DNA of 64,000 nt. Origin: Amycolatopsis mediterranei. GTDB taxonomy: Bacteria; Actinomycetota; Actinomycetes; Mycobacteriales; Pseudonocardiaceae. Positions 32,478 through 40,842 of this stretch are shown in pieces. The position numbers were made by a program, and so were the translations under genes. Numbering within the stretch: position 1 is the stretch's first letter; each line of letters begins with the position of its first letter. The stretch spans positions 1,329,845 to 1,393,844 of the forward strand of contig NZ_CP100416.1 of assembly GCF_026017845.1 (NCBI RefSeq). Direction: 5' to 3'. The notes beneath the pieces were generated by a model. That model was given only the letters and a program-made list of their open reading frames with translations, did no database searches and had not been told where the DNA came from.

Positions 32478-34303
32478 AGCTGCCCGCCGGGAACCGCGCG
32501 CTGAGCCCGCACACCGGATACACGCGAGACCACTGGATCGCCGCGGCGGACGGCCTGCTGGCGGCGGCCTGGCGCTGGGCGACCCCGGGTGGCGCCCGGC
32601 TCGACCTGCCGGGCCCGCCGTCGGGCAGCGGCGTCCGCTCGGACGGCCTGGAGGGGTTCGCGCGGACGTTCCTCGCCGCGGCCTTCCGGGTCGCGGGCGA
32701 GGAGGGGAAGGACCCACACGGCTGGCTGGAGCGGTACGCCGGGGGCATCGAGGCGGGGACCCGGACGCCGGGACGCGACGACGCCGAGTCGTGGCCGGAG
32801 ATCCGTGACCACCCCGTCGCCGGGCAGCCGATGGTCGAATCCGCGTCCGTCGCGCTCGGGCTCCGGCTGACCCGGCCGTGGCTGTGGGACCACCTCGCGC
32901 CCGCCGTGCAGGACCGGGTCGAGGCGTGGTTGCGCGGTGCGCTGCGGCACGTCCCGGCGCCGAACAACTGGTACCTGTTCCCGTTCACCGTGGCCGGGTT
33001 CCTGTCCTCGGTGGGACGTGCCGACGCCGAGACCGCGCAGGCCCGTGACCGGGCGCTGGAGCTGCTGGAGGGCTGGTACCGCGGCGACGGCTGGTACGCC
33101 GACGGCGACGGCCGTGCCTTCGACCACTACAACGGCTGGGCGCTGCACCTGTACCCGGTACTGGACGCCCACCTCGCCGGCGAAGCGACCCGGTTCGGCC
33201 CGCGACTGCGCGAACACCTGGAAAGCTTCGGCCTGTGGTTCGGCGGCGACGGCGCGCCGCTGCACTTCGGGCGGTCGCTGACCTACCGGTTCGCGGCCGC
33301 GTCGGCGGTCGGCCTCGGCGCGGTCACCGGCGACACCCCGCTGCGGCCGGGCGTGTCCCGGCGGCTGCTCAGCGGGGCGCTGCGCTACTTCGCCGACCGC
33401 GGCGCCGTGGACGAGCACGGGCTGCTGAGCCTCGGCTGGCACGGGCCGCACGCGCCGACGGTGCAGCACTACTCCGGCCCGGGGTCGCCGTACTGGGCGT
33501 CGAAGGCGTTCGTGTGCCTGCTGGCACCGCCGGAGCATCCACTGTGGACGGCCACCGAGGAGCTCGCGCCGAGCGAGAGCGCCGACACGGTGCTCGCTCT
33601 GCCGGGCCCGGGCCTGCTGCTGCAGGCGACCCGCGACGACGGCGTCGTCCGGTTGCACAACCACGGCAGCGACGCCGTCCGGCCGCACGAGGCCGAGTCG
33701 CCGGCGGGGGAGAACCCGCACTACGGCCGGTTCGCCTATTCGACCCGGACCGGACCGACCGCGCGGGACAACCCGGCCGACAACCACTTCGCGGTCGTCG
33801 TCGCCGACGTCGGCAGCGTCCGGCGCCGGATCCACCCACTTGGCGCCGGCCACGGCGAAGGCTGGGGCTGGGCGGGATCCTGGCACCACCCGGTGTTCGG
33901 GCGGGGCCCGGTCCCCGGTCTGCGCGTCGAAAGCGTGACCGTCGTCCGGGGACCGGACGAGCTGCGGGTGCACCGGGTGCTCGGCGCACCGCCGGGCGCG
34001 ACCGTCGAGCAGACAGGCTGGGCGACCGCACCCGGCGAATCCGTCCTCCGGCCGCTGGCCGGCTGGACCGGCCAGGACGAAGTCCGGGCCCCGCACGGAA
34101 CGGCGTTCGTCACGTGGGTTTCGCTCCCGAGGCTCACCGCGGATGTCCACGGCACGGCGGTGTTCGTCGCCTTGGCCGTACTGGGCACCGATACGGGCGA
34201 TCCGGTCGCCGCCGTCACCGAGGAGGGGGCCGAGATCGGCTGGCCGGACGGGTTCTCGGTGCGGATCCGGTTCGGGCCGCTGCAGGTGAGCTCGGTGCGT
34301 TGA
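32474..34303 (+). CDS. DUF2264 family protein, probable glycan/sugar-acid processing
   Basis: 609 residues from a GTG overlapping the dehydrogenase stop. The DUF2264 features are the early WRWATPGGARLDLPG...SDGLEGFARTFLAAAFRV segment, NNWYLFPFTVAGFL near 170, the GDGWYADGDGRAFDHYNGWALHLYPV segment near 205 and GPGSPYWASKAFVCLLAP near 340. The alpha/alpha-barrel look with conserved Trp, Tyr and Asp resembles glycoside hydrolase or lyase folds. There is no signal peptide, so it should work on imported material. The exact activity is not known. Confidence 0.82.
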   Translation: MKLPAGNRALSPHTGYTRDHWIAAADGLLAAAWRWATPGGARLDLPGPPSGSGVRSDGLEGFARTFLAAAFRVAGEEGKDPHGWLERYAGGIEAGTRTPGRDDAESWPEIRDHPVAGQPMVESASVALGLRLTRPWLWDHLAPAVQDRVEAWLRGALRHVPAPNNWYLFPFTVAGFLSSVGRADAETAQARDRALELLEGWYRGDGWYADGDGRAFDHYNGWALHLYPVLDAHLAGEATRFGPRLREHLESFGLWFGGDGAPLHFGRSLTYRFAAASAVGLGAVTGDTPLRPGVSRRLLSGALRYFADRGAVDEHGLLSLGWHGPHAPTVQHYSGPGSPYWASKAFVCLLAPPEHPLWTATEELAPSESADTVLALPGPGLLLQATRDDGVVRLHNHGSDAVRPHEAESPAGENPHYGRFAYSTRTGPTARDNPADNHFAVVVADVGSVRRRIHPLGAGHGEGWGWAGSWHHPVFGRGPVPGLRVESVTVVRGPDELRVHRVLGAPPGATVEQTGWATAPGESVLRPLAGWTGQDEVRAPHGTAFVTWVSLPRLTADVHGTAVFVALAVLGTDTGDPVAAVTEEGAEIGWPDGFSVRIRFGPLQVSSVR

Positions 34304-34326
34304 ACGGTTCAAAAGGCGCCCGTTGA

Positions 34327-34386
34327 GAAAGCGCTTCCTGAGGTTTCGCGGAGGTATCGGCCGTGTTATGTTGGGAGCGCTCCCAA
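34327..34386. promoter_or_regulatory. LacI-type operators before the GH43 gene
   Basis: TTGGGAGCGCTCCCAA (34371-34386) is a perfect 16-base palindrome containing TGGGAGCGCTCCCA, the sequence known as the CebR box of Streptomyces cellulose/cellobiose regulation. A second related word, GAAAGCGCTTCC, lies at 34327-34338 and occurs again at 29711-29722 inside the permease gene. A LacI-family regulator encoded elsewhere, or the local hybrid regulator, could bind. Confidence 0.75.
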
Positions 34387-34468
34387 TTTCGCCGGCCCGG
34401 TCGAGTTTCACTCCTGGAGGCCGGTGCACGCCGGTTGCCGATCAGCTACCTCGGAGTGAGGAGTCCAC

Positions 34469-35962
34469 ATGGCCGCGAAGAACTTCGGGTTCGGCGCCGT
34501 CCTGTCCCTGGTCGTAGCGCTGGTTCCCGCCGGCGGTGCCGCCGCGGCCGAGCCGCACGTCGCGGCGGCTGTCACGATCCAGAACGACGTGTTCTGGAAG
34601 GACACCTCGGGCAACCCGGTCTACTCCCAGGGCGGCGGTGTCCTGAAGGTCGGCAGCACCTATTACTGGTACGGGGCCAAGTACAACGGCGCGGTCAGTT
34701 ACTACGCCAACCCGGGTGGCGGGAAGAACGGTGACACGTCGCTGAGCGCGATCACCATCTATTCGTCGACCGATCTGGCGAACTGGAAGTTCGAGGGCAA
34801 CGCGCTGACCGGCGCCGACCTGGGCGGCGGCTGGGTCGGCCGGATCGGCGTTGCGCGGAACCCGAACACGGGCAAGTACGTGCTGGTCTCGCAGCTCGAC
34901 AGCGGGTTGGTGTTCGCGACCAGCAGCACGCCGAACGGCAAGTTCACCCGCGCGGGCACGCAGTCGAGCATCGCAGGTGTCTCCACCGGCATGTCCGGCG
35001 ACCAGTCGGTCTTCACCGACGACGACGGCAAGGCGTACCTGATCTACAGCAACAAGAGCGGCCGTTCGCACCTGTACGTCTCGACGTTGCGGGCTTCGGA
35101 CTTCCTGCAGGTCGATCCGGCGAAGAATGTGTACAACAGCTCGGCGGGTGGGCGTGAAGGCAACATCATGTTCAAGTACAGCGGGACGTACTATTTCTGT
35201 TCCTCGGACCTGCACGGCTGGAACGCCTCCCACACGTACTGCATCAGTGCGAAGAACATCATGGGTCCGTACTCGTCGGAGTTCGTGCTGCAGGGCACGG
35301 AAGCCGACTTCTCGCACGTGACGCAGACCGGCCTGGCGTTCACGGTGACCGGCTCTCAGGGTTCGTTCGTGGTGTTCGGTGGCGACCGCTGGAGCGACTT
35401 CGCCGGCAACGGCATCGGCTACAACCAGTGGCTGCCGGTCACGTTCACCGGGTCGACGCCGGTGTTCCATTCGCTGAGCCAGTGGACCGTCGATGCGGCG
35501 GCGGGGACGTGGGCGGTGGGGCGTGGCAACAACTACGTCCTCAACCCGAGTGCCGAAGCCGATCGGGTGGCGCAGAACGATCTCGCCGGCTGGACCACCA
35601 CCGGCGGTGTGGTGAACAGCAACAAGCAGGGCGGCCACGCGGGACGGTGGGCGTTCGCGCAGAGTTCGTCGTCGGCCTACACCGCCTCGCGGTACCAGAA
35701 CATTTCGCTGCCGAACGGCACGTACACGCTGTCGGCGTGGGTGAAGAGCAGCGGCGGGCAGAAGAAGGCGACGATCTTCGCCAAGAACTACGGCGGCAGT
35801 GAGGTCAGCGCGTCGATCAGCCAGTCGCTCGGGAGCTGGACGAAGGTGACCGTCTCCGGCATCGCGGTGACGAACGGGTCGATCCAGGTCGGGCTGTACT
35901 CCGACGCGAACGCGGGCAACTGGGTGAACGCCGACGACTTCAGCCTGGTGCAGAACGGCTGA
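34469..35962 (+). CDS. secreted GH43-family glycoside hydrolase with C-terminal binding domain
   Basis: 497 residues. Signal peptide MAAKNFGFGAVLSLVVALVP...GGAAAAEP, cleaved near residue 28. The five-blade propeller of GH43 is indicated by GGGVLKVGSTYYWYG near 50, IYSSTDLANWKFEG, DQSVFTDDDGKAYLIYS near 175, and EGNIMFKYSGTYYF near 232. This resembles GH43 subfamily 24 exo-beta-1,3-galactanases. The last 140 residues (from NYVLNPSAEADR) look like a CBM4/9-like beta sandwich. It sits directly behind the palindromic operator and the importer, so it likely releases the sugar the importer takes up. Confidence 0.85.
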   Translation: MAAKNFGFGAVLSLVVALVPAGGAAAAEPHVAAAVTIQNDVFWKDTSGNPVYSQGGGVLKVGSTYYWYGAKYNGAVSYYANPGGGKNGDTSLSAITIYSSTDLANWKFEGNALTGADLGGGWVGRIGVARNPNTGKYVLVSQLDSGLVFATSSTPNGKFTRAGTQSSIAGVSTGMSGDQSVFTDDDGKAYLIYSNKSGRSHLYVSTLRASDFLQVDPAKNVYNSSAGGREGNIMFKYSGTYYFCSSDLHGWNASHTYCISAKNIMGPYSSEFVLQGTEADFSHVTQTGLAFTVTGSQGSFVVFGGDRWSDFAGNGIGYNQWLPVTFTGSTPVFHSLSQWTVDAAAGTWAVGRGNNYVLNPSAEADRVAQNDLAGWTTTGGVVNSNKQGGHAGRWAFAQSSSSAYTASRYQNISLPNGTYTLSAWVKSSGGQKKATIFAKNYGGSEVSASISQSLGSWTKVTVSGIAVTNGSIQVGLYSDANAGNWVNADDFSLVQNG

Positions 35963-36018
35963 CACCGGTGGGCCGTTCGCCCTTTCCCGCACGACGAAGA
36001 CGGCGTGAGGAGCAGCAC

Positions 36019-37671
36019 GTGTTGCGTTTCTTCAGGCGAGCTTTTCCCGGATTGCTCGCGGCCGCTCTGCTGGCCGCCTCGGCGCCGGGCGCGCTCGCGT
36101 CAGCCGCCGGCGTGAGCTACTACGTCGACGCCGCGCAGGGCAACGACAGCGCGGCCGGGACGGACAGTGCCCACGCGTGGCGCAGCCTGGCGCGGGTGAA
36201 CCAGGTGACTTTCCACGCGGGCGACCAGGTCCTGCTGCGGGCGGGTGGCCGGTGGAGCGGGCAGCTGTGGCCGAAGGGCTCCGGCGCCTCGGGAGCTCCG
36301 GTCACCGTGGACCGGTACGGCGACGGCGCGAATCCGCGGATCGACGGCGGCGGCGCGGTCGCCGATACCGTGCGCCTGGCCGACCAGGAGTTCTGGACGA
36401 TCCGGCACCTCGAGGTGACCAACCAGGCACCGTCGACGAGCACACCGGGCGCGAACCTGAAGGACCTGCGGGGCATCCACGTCACCGGCACCGCCGGCCG
36501 GGCGCTCCACGGCTTCGTCGTCGACGGGGTGAACGTCCACGACGTCACCGGCGAGGTGAACTGGATCGGCGGCGACACGGCGGACGACGCGCCCGGCATC
36601 CACTTCAAGACGGGCTGGGACCGCTCGAAGAAGACCGGCGGCATCGTCTTCGACGCCACGGTGGCGAACCCCGGTGCCCCGGCGACACCGACGGTGCTCG
36701 ACGGCATCACAGTCCAGGACTCCGTCATCGCGAACACCTCGTTCGCCGGCATCGTGGTCAAGCAGTACTCCGGGGACGCCCCGGGCGCCGTGGCCACCGG
36801 CTGGGGCAGCCGCACGAGCGCGGGCGACACCAGGTTCACGCCGCACACGAACGTGGTCGTCCGCGGCAACCACATCAGCCAGCCCGGCACTGCCTACGGG
36901 TGCAACGGCGTGTACCTCACCGGTGTCCGGCACGCGGTGGTCGAGCGGAACGTCGTGGACCGGGCCGGGACGTCGGGCATCGAGGCCTACTTCGCCGACG
37001 ACGTCACCGTCCAGTCCAACGAGGTCGCCGGGACGACGCAGAAGGCCCACGGCGCGGACGCCAACGGCATCGACGCCGACAAGGGGACGACCAAGGTGGT
37101 CGTCCAGTACAACTGGTCCCACGGCAACGGTGACGGCATCCTGCTGTGCCAGTTCGTCTTCGGCGACGTCGTGCTGCGCTACAACGTGCTCGCCGGCAAC
37201 ACCCGGTACCCGCTGTACCTGCACTCCGACAAGGCGTCGAAGGCGACGGTGTACGGCAACACGCTCTACAACGACCGCGGCAACTACCTGGTCTACGGCT
37301 ACGGGACGTCGCTGACCTCGTCCTACGACCTCACGGACAACATCCTGTACTCGAAGGTGGCCGGGGCGTCCCTGACCACGAGCTCGACGATCCGCTACGA
37401 CAGCAACCTGTACGGGGGAGCGACCCTGCCGGTGCCGTCGGGGGACGCGCACGCCGTCCGCGCGGACCCGCAGTTCACCGGGACACCGGACTACACGGCG
37501 GGCACACCGGCGTCCGGCCCGCGCCTCACCGCGGCGTACGGTCTGCGCGTCCGGTCCGGCTCGGCCGCCGTGAACCGTGGCGTCGCGATCAGCGGTAACG
37601 GCGGCCGGGACTACGCGGGAACCCCGCTGTACACCGGCAAACCGGACATTGGCGCGTTCGAGGTGGGATAG
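36019..37671 (+). CDS. secreted right-handed beta-helix protein (pectate-lyase-like fold)
   Basis: 550 residues from GTG 36019, with GAGGAG just ahead. Signal peptide RFFRRAFPGLLAAALLAASA, cleaved after LASA. The mature start YYVDAAQGNDSAAGTDSAHAWRSLARV is typical of DUF1565-like beta-helix enzymes. Later turns show repeated V-x-x-N-x-(V/I) units (VVVRGNHISQ, AVVERNVVDRAG, VTVQSNEVAG, VVVQYNWSHGNGDGI, VLRYNVLAGN). Such proteins are polysaccharide lyases or hydrolases. It follows the GH43 gene by 56 bases and is likely co-transcribed. Confidence 0.85.
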   Translation: MLRFFRRAFPGLLAAALLAASAPGALASAAGVSYYVDAAQGNDSAAGTDSAHAWRSLARVNQVTFHAGDQVLLRAGGRWSGQLWPKGSGASGAPVTVDRYGDGANPRIDGGGAVADTVRLADQEFWTIRHLEVTNQAPSTSTPGANLKDLRGIHVTGTAGRALHGFVVDGVNVHDVTGEVNWIGGDTADDAPGIHFKTGWDRSKKTGGIVFDATVANPGAPATPTVLDGITVQDSVIANTSFAGIVVKQYSGDAPGAVATGWGSRTSAGDTRFTPHTNVVVRGNHISQPGTAYGCNGVYLTGVRHAVVERNVVDRAGTSGIEAYFADDVTVQSNEVAGTTQKAHGADANGIDADKGTTKVVVQYNWSHGNGDGILLCQFVFGDVVLRYNVLAGNTRYPLYLHSDKASKATVYGNTLYNDRGNYLVYGYGTSLTSSYDLTDNILYSKVAGASLTTSSTIRYDSNLYGGATLPVPSGDAHAVRADPQFTGTPDYTAGTPASGPRLTAAYGLRVRSGSAAVNRGVAISGNGGRDYAGTPLYTGKPDIGAFEVG

Positions 37672-37721
37672 GTCAACGTCCGCCGGCGTCCGTTCCTCTG
37701 CTGCCGGGTCCGGCGGGAACT

Positions 37722-38714
37722 CTAAAACACCCGACGGTCGTTGCTCCTGCGGTCGTCTTGGACGAGGTGCGGGTCGTACACGCCCGAGCGTGCGGTGCGG
37801 CGCCACCGCCGTGCGAAGTTCTGCGGGCCGTTGTCGAGATCGATGATCGCGATGGCGGGCTTCCCGGTCTCGCGGCAGCGCACGACCCATCGGCCCGCGG
37901 GAGAAATCACGCCGGAGGCCACGTCCTGTGTGGGGCCGGCGTAGCTGATCCAGTAGCTGTTGGTGGCGGCGTGCGCCTGCGCCTGGGTGGCGAAGTCCCC
38001 GTCGTCGGTTTGCCGGCCGGCCCCCGCCGTGGAGAACAGGACGCAGTCGACGTCGAGCCGTTCGTACTCGATGAACAGCTCGGGGAAGTGGACCTCCATG
38101 CCGAGCAGGAGCCCGAACCGCAGCCCGTCGACGTCGAACGTCACCGGCGCCGTTCCCGGCGTGTACATGTGCGTCACCTTCGTGTTCGACAGCATGCGCT
38201 CGTCGTAACGCGTGACGACTTCTCCCCGGTCGGAGATGACGTACAAGCTGTTGTGCGGGCGGTGCGGCGGGGTCAGGCCGTGCACCGAGCCCACCACAGT
38301 CCACAGCCTGAGCTTTCGGGCGAGTTCCGCGATTGCGGTCAGTTCCTGGCGCAGCACACCCCACTCGAACCGGGTCCAGTCCGCCGGCCCGACCTTGTCC
38401 GGGCCGTCGACGGACATGATCCGCTTGTGCGGAGAACAGGTCGCGCCCTCGGGGAAGTGCACGAGTGCCGCACCCGCCTCGTGCGCCTCGCGCATCAGCC
38501 GGCGTATGTCGCTCCCGCTGTCCCGCAGCCCCGCGCTGCGGCGAGGATCTTCGCGGAGCACAGCCTGCGCCACGGCCAGCCGCAGCCGTTTCGGCTCCGT
38601 CGGGACGTCTCCTCCCGGAGCTTGCCGGAAGTGCCGGAGAGCGGTCGTGTAGGACTGGCCGGTCTTGGCCGCGCGGGCACGAACCCGGCGTTTGAAGTTC
38701 CTGTTCGTCGTCAT
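37722..38714 (-). CDS. nitrilase-fold protein lacking catalytic Cys and Lys (pseudoenzyme)
   Basis: 330 residues from ATG 38714 (GGAAGGGC upstream). After a basic N-terminal arm (NRNFKRRVRARAAKTGQSYT) the carbon-nitrogen hydrolase fold is plain: FPEGA with catalytic Glu at 89, NSLYVISDRGEVVTRYDERML around 155-175, and FGLLLGMEVHFPELF near 200. In active members the Lys of RYDKRHL and the Cys of GxxICYExxFPE are essential; here they read Glu172 and Gly205. The Glu remains. The alignment is by eye but the flanks are unmistakable. The arm resembles short DNA-binding or partner-binding segments. A regulatory or scaffolding role is more likely than catalysis. Confidence 0.82.
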   Translation of the reverse strand: MTTNRNFKRRVRARAAKTGQSYTTALRHFRQAPGGDVPTEPKRLRLAVAQAVLREDPRRSAGLRDSGSDIRRLMREAHEAGAALVHFPEGATCSPHKRIMSVDGPDKVGPADWTRFEWGVLRQELTAIAELARKLRLWTVVGSVHGLTPPHRPHNSLYVISDRGEVVTRYDERMLSNTKVTHMYTPGTAPVTFDVDGLRFGLLLGMEVHFPELFIEYERLDVDCVLFSTAGAGRQTDDGDFATQAQAHAATNSYWISYAGPTQDVASGVISPAGRWVVRCRETGKPAIAIIDLDNGPQNFARRWRRTARSGVYDPHLVQDDRRSNDRRVF

Positions 38715-38943
38715 CGAAGCCCTTCCGCAGCTCGGACGGAAGTTCCCCCAGCGAACACCACGCCCGAGACGGACGGACAAGAACGACGACCCGAGACGAG
38801 AAGTCCCTTTGCCCCCATTCGGGACTGCGCTGGGGGCAGTCGGCGGAGGTCCGGCGTGAGCCACGCCGGAGATCACCGTAGCACGGCCCACAGCACAAGC
38901 AGGTCGACACGCTGTCATCGGCGGCCGGCCAGTGCACGGGCCG

Positions 38944-39429
38944 TCACCGCCAGCGAGACAGCCACCACCACGACAACAACCACCACCGTTCGAGCCGCGC
39001 CCGGGACTTCTCCAGCCGCACGCCGTGATGCCACAGGAACAGCAGGACGGTGGCGCCCGCGCCGAGCAGAGTCAGCAGGCTGCCGGCCACGATCGGCCCG
39101 GTGTGCTCGTCACCTTGGTCGAATTCCGCGCGCCGTTCGTCCGGCCACACCCGGATCTGCACCCGGCGCCCCGGGACGATCACCCGCCCCTGGTGGTGCT
39201 CGAAGGTCTCCGTCCTCGTCACCCCGTCGGGTCCGGTGTATTCGACGTCCGCGGTCAGGTGCTCCCGGACGTCGGTCGCGACGACCCGCCCCGGGAAGAG
39301 CCCCGCCGACCGGTGCACATCCGCGGCCATGGAAACGCCGGTCCACACCACCGCGAGGCCGCCGACCAGCACCACCAGGGGAAGCCACCGCAAGGCGGCC
39401 TCGGGCAGCCAGGACTTCGAAGACGTCAT
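38944..39429 (-). CDS. DUF3592-like two-helix membrane protein
   Basis: 161 residues with hydrophobic segments near 14-34 and 113-131. Between them lies a soluble beta domain with RVVATDVREHLTADVEYTGPDG and GRRVQIRVWPDERRAEFD, the layout of DUF3592 proteins. The C-terminus is rich in Trp and Arg. The function of the family is unknown. The gene appears monocistronic. The roughly 230 bases between it and the nitrilase start hold no gene I can support. Confidence 0.7.
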   Translation of the reverse strand: MTSSKSWLPEAALRWLPLVVLVGGLAVVWTGVSMAADVHRSAGLFPGRVVATDVREHLTADVEYTGPDGVTRTETFEHHQGRVIVPGRRVQIRVWPDERRAEFDQGDEHTGPIVAGSLLTLLGAGATVLLFLWHHGVRLEKSRARLERWWLLSWWWLSRWR

Positions 39430-39518
39430 GCCTCCAGCACGCCGGGAAGGCCGCCGCGGTTGCCCGGAAGGCGTGCGACCGGTTCTTCGCCCTGACGGCG
39501 CGCGCCGGATGTCACCGA

Positions 39519-39983
39519 TCAGCAGTCCGACGCAGCCCCGGTCGGCCGCCTTGTCCGTGCCGGGCGTGGCTTGGTTTCCGCCAGATCCGGACTTCGGGTG
39601 AGAACGGCCATGAAATGGTGGTAGGCACGTTCGACGCGCTGACTGTCACCGGTCGCGTCAAGGTCGAGAAGCAGACCACGCACTTGGGCGACGTAGACCG
39701 TGGCGAGTCGTTGTGCTGCGGCCGGACCGCGGCCGCACGCGGCAAATCCGTCGCTGACGATGGCGAGCCATTCGGTGCTGAGCCGGGACCAGGACACCGG
39801 AGCGCCGTCCGCACCGAGCCGGCTCGCCGCAGCCAGCTGACCGAACAGCCTGAAGAACTGACCGGTCTCCTCGGGTGGCAGCTCGACGCGCGCGCGGGCG
39901 AGTGGCCGAACGCCTTGCCGATGCGCTGCCCGGACTCGTGCACCCGGACTCGGCGCAACGGCTGTCCGACGTTGTCGAATCAA
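39519..39983 (-). pseudogene. C-terminal fragment of a TetR-family regulator
   Basis: The readable part, ELPPEETGQFFRLFGQLAAA through ATVYVAQVRGLLLDLDATGD and RVERAYHHFM, matches the C-terminal ligand domain of a TetR regulator. No helix-turn-helix exists in any frame upstream on this strand. A better continuation of the fragment's 5' end, HESGQRIGKAFGHSPARA, is in the neighbouring frame, suggesting a frameshift near 39880-39900 in addition to loss of the N-terminus. About 290 bases upstream hold no gene. Confidence 0.5.
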
Positions 39984-40274
39984 CGCAACTCACGTGTTCG
40001 CGCATGGCCGCTCGGTCATCTCACCGTGGCTCAACCGGAAGCGGTGCGGATCGACTCCCCGGCTACAACCCGGAACGGGCCGGGTGGCGGACGGTATCAG
40101 CCGATCGGTTGGTGTGGCCGGTGATCCGGGCTGGGCTTCGCCGAAGGCGGAATCGTTGCTTTTGCCACGGAAGAAATGCCGTCTTGACTTCGCTGACGGA
40201 ATCTGCGGTTCTCGGTCTCCGTTACGATGCGTGCGTTCTTGTCGTTTTCGATAGTGCCGGGGTATTGTCCGCTC

Positions 40275-40775
40275 GTGCCGGATATCGTGTGGTCGCTCAG
40301 CGCTGCCGAGCAGCAGCGGGCTCGCAGTTTTCAGTCGGTGAACGGGATCGGGCGGGTCCTGCTCGGACCGACTGTGCCCGATGCCTCGGGGTCGCAATTC
40401 AAGACGGCGTGGATCAGCATCGTGCTGCCGATCGTTCCGATCGCCCGCTACTACCTGATGGAGGAAGGCTCGCTGACCTTCGGGACCAAAACCACCACCA
40501 GGTACCACATCGTCGGCCGCTCACGGCTGGTAGGGGCGGAGATAGCGCGCACCTACCTGTACTGCTGGCTCGTCGCTCCCCTGATCGGTGCCGGTCCGGC
40601 CGCGCTCCTGTTGTCCCAGGCCGACGAGTTGGCCGATTCGATCGGCGTGTTCGCGTTGATCGCATTGTTCCTGGTCACGGTGTTCGCGTCCGTCGCGGCG
40701 CTGTCCTATGGGACGAAATTCGTGCGGCGACGGTTCTTCACGCCGCGATCGGTGGTTGTCCGACCGGAGCCGTGA
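40275..40775 (+). CDS. membrane protein of unknown function, three helices
   Basis: 166 residues from GTG 40275; an in-frame ATG at 40227 is possible and no good ribosome site decides between them. Hydrophobic segments are near residues 42-60, 93-114 and 123-143. The N-terminus is polar (SLSAAEQQRARSFQSVNG), and a Thr-rich segment (FGTKTTTRYH) separates the first two helices. I recognise no family. It stands alone, convergent with the diacylglycerol kinase-like gene. Confidence 0.6.
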   Translation: MPDIVWSLSAAEQQRARSFQSVNGIGRVLLGPTVPDASGSQFKTAWISIVLPIVPIARYYLMEEGSLTFGTKTTTRYHIVGRSRLVGAEIARTYLYCWLVAPLIGAGPAALLLSQADELADSIGVFALIALFLVTVFASVAALSYGTKFVRRRFFTPRSVVVRPEP

Positions 40776-40842
40776 CGTTTACGTCGGTGGCGCGCAGGAT
40801 CAGTTTGGCCGGCAAGCGCCGGATCTCCGGTAGCGGTGCGGG

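Noticed and set aside
31928..34429. A long minus-strand open frame across the DUF2264 gene
   Set aside because: No recognisable segment, low-complexity composition, and the plus strand carries a convincing gene coupled to its neighbours.
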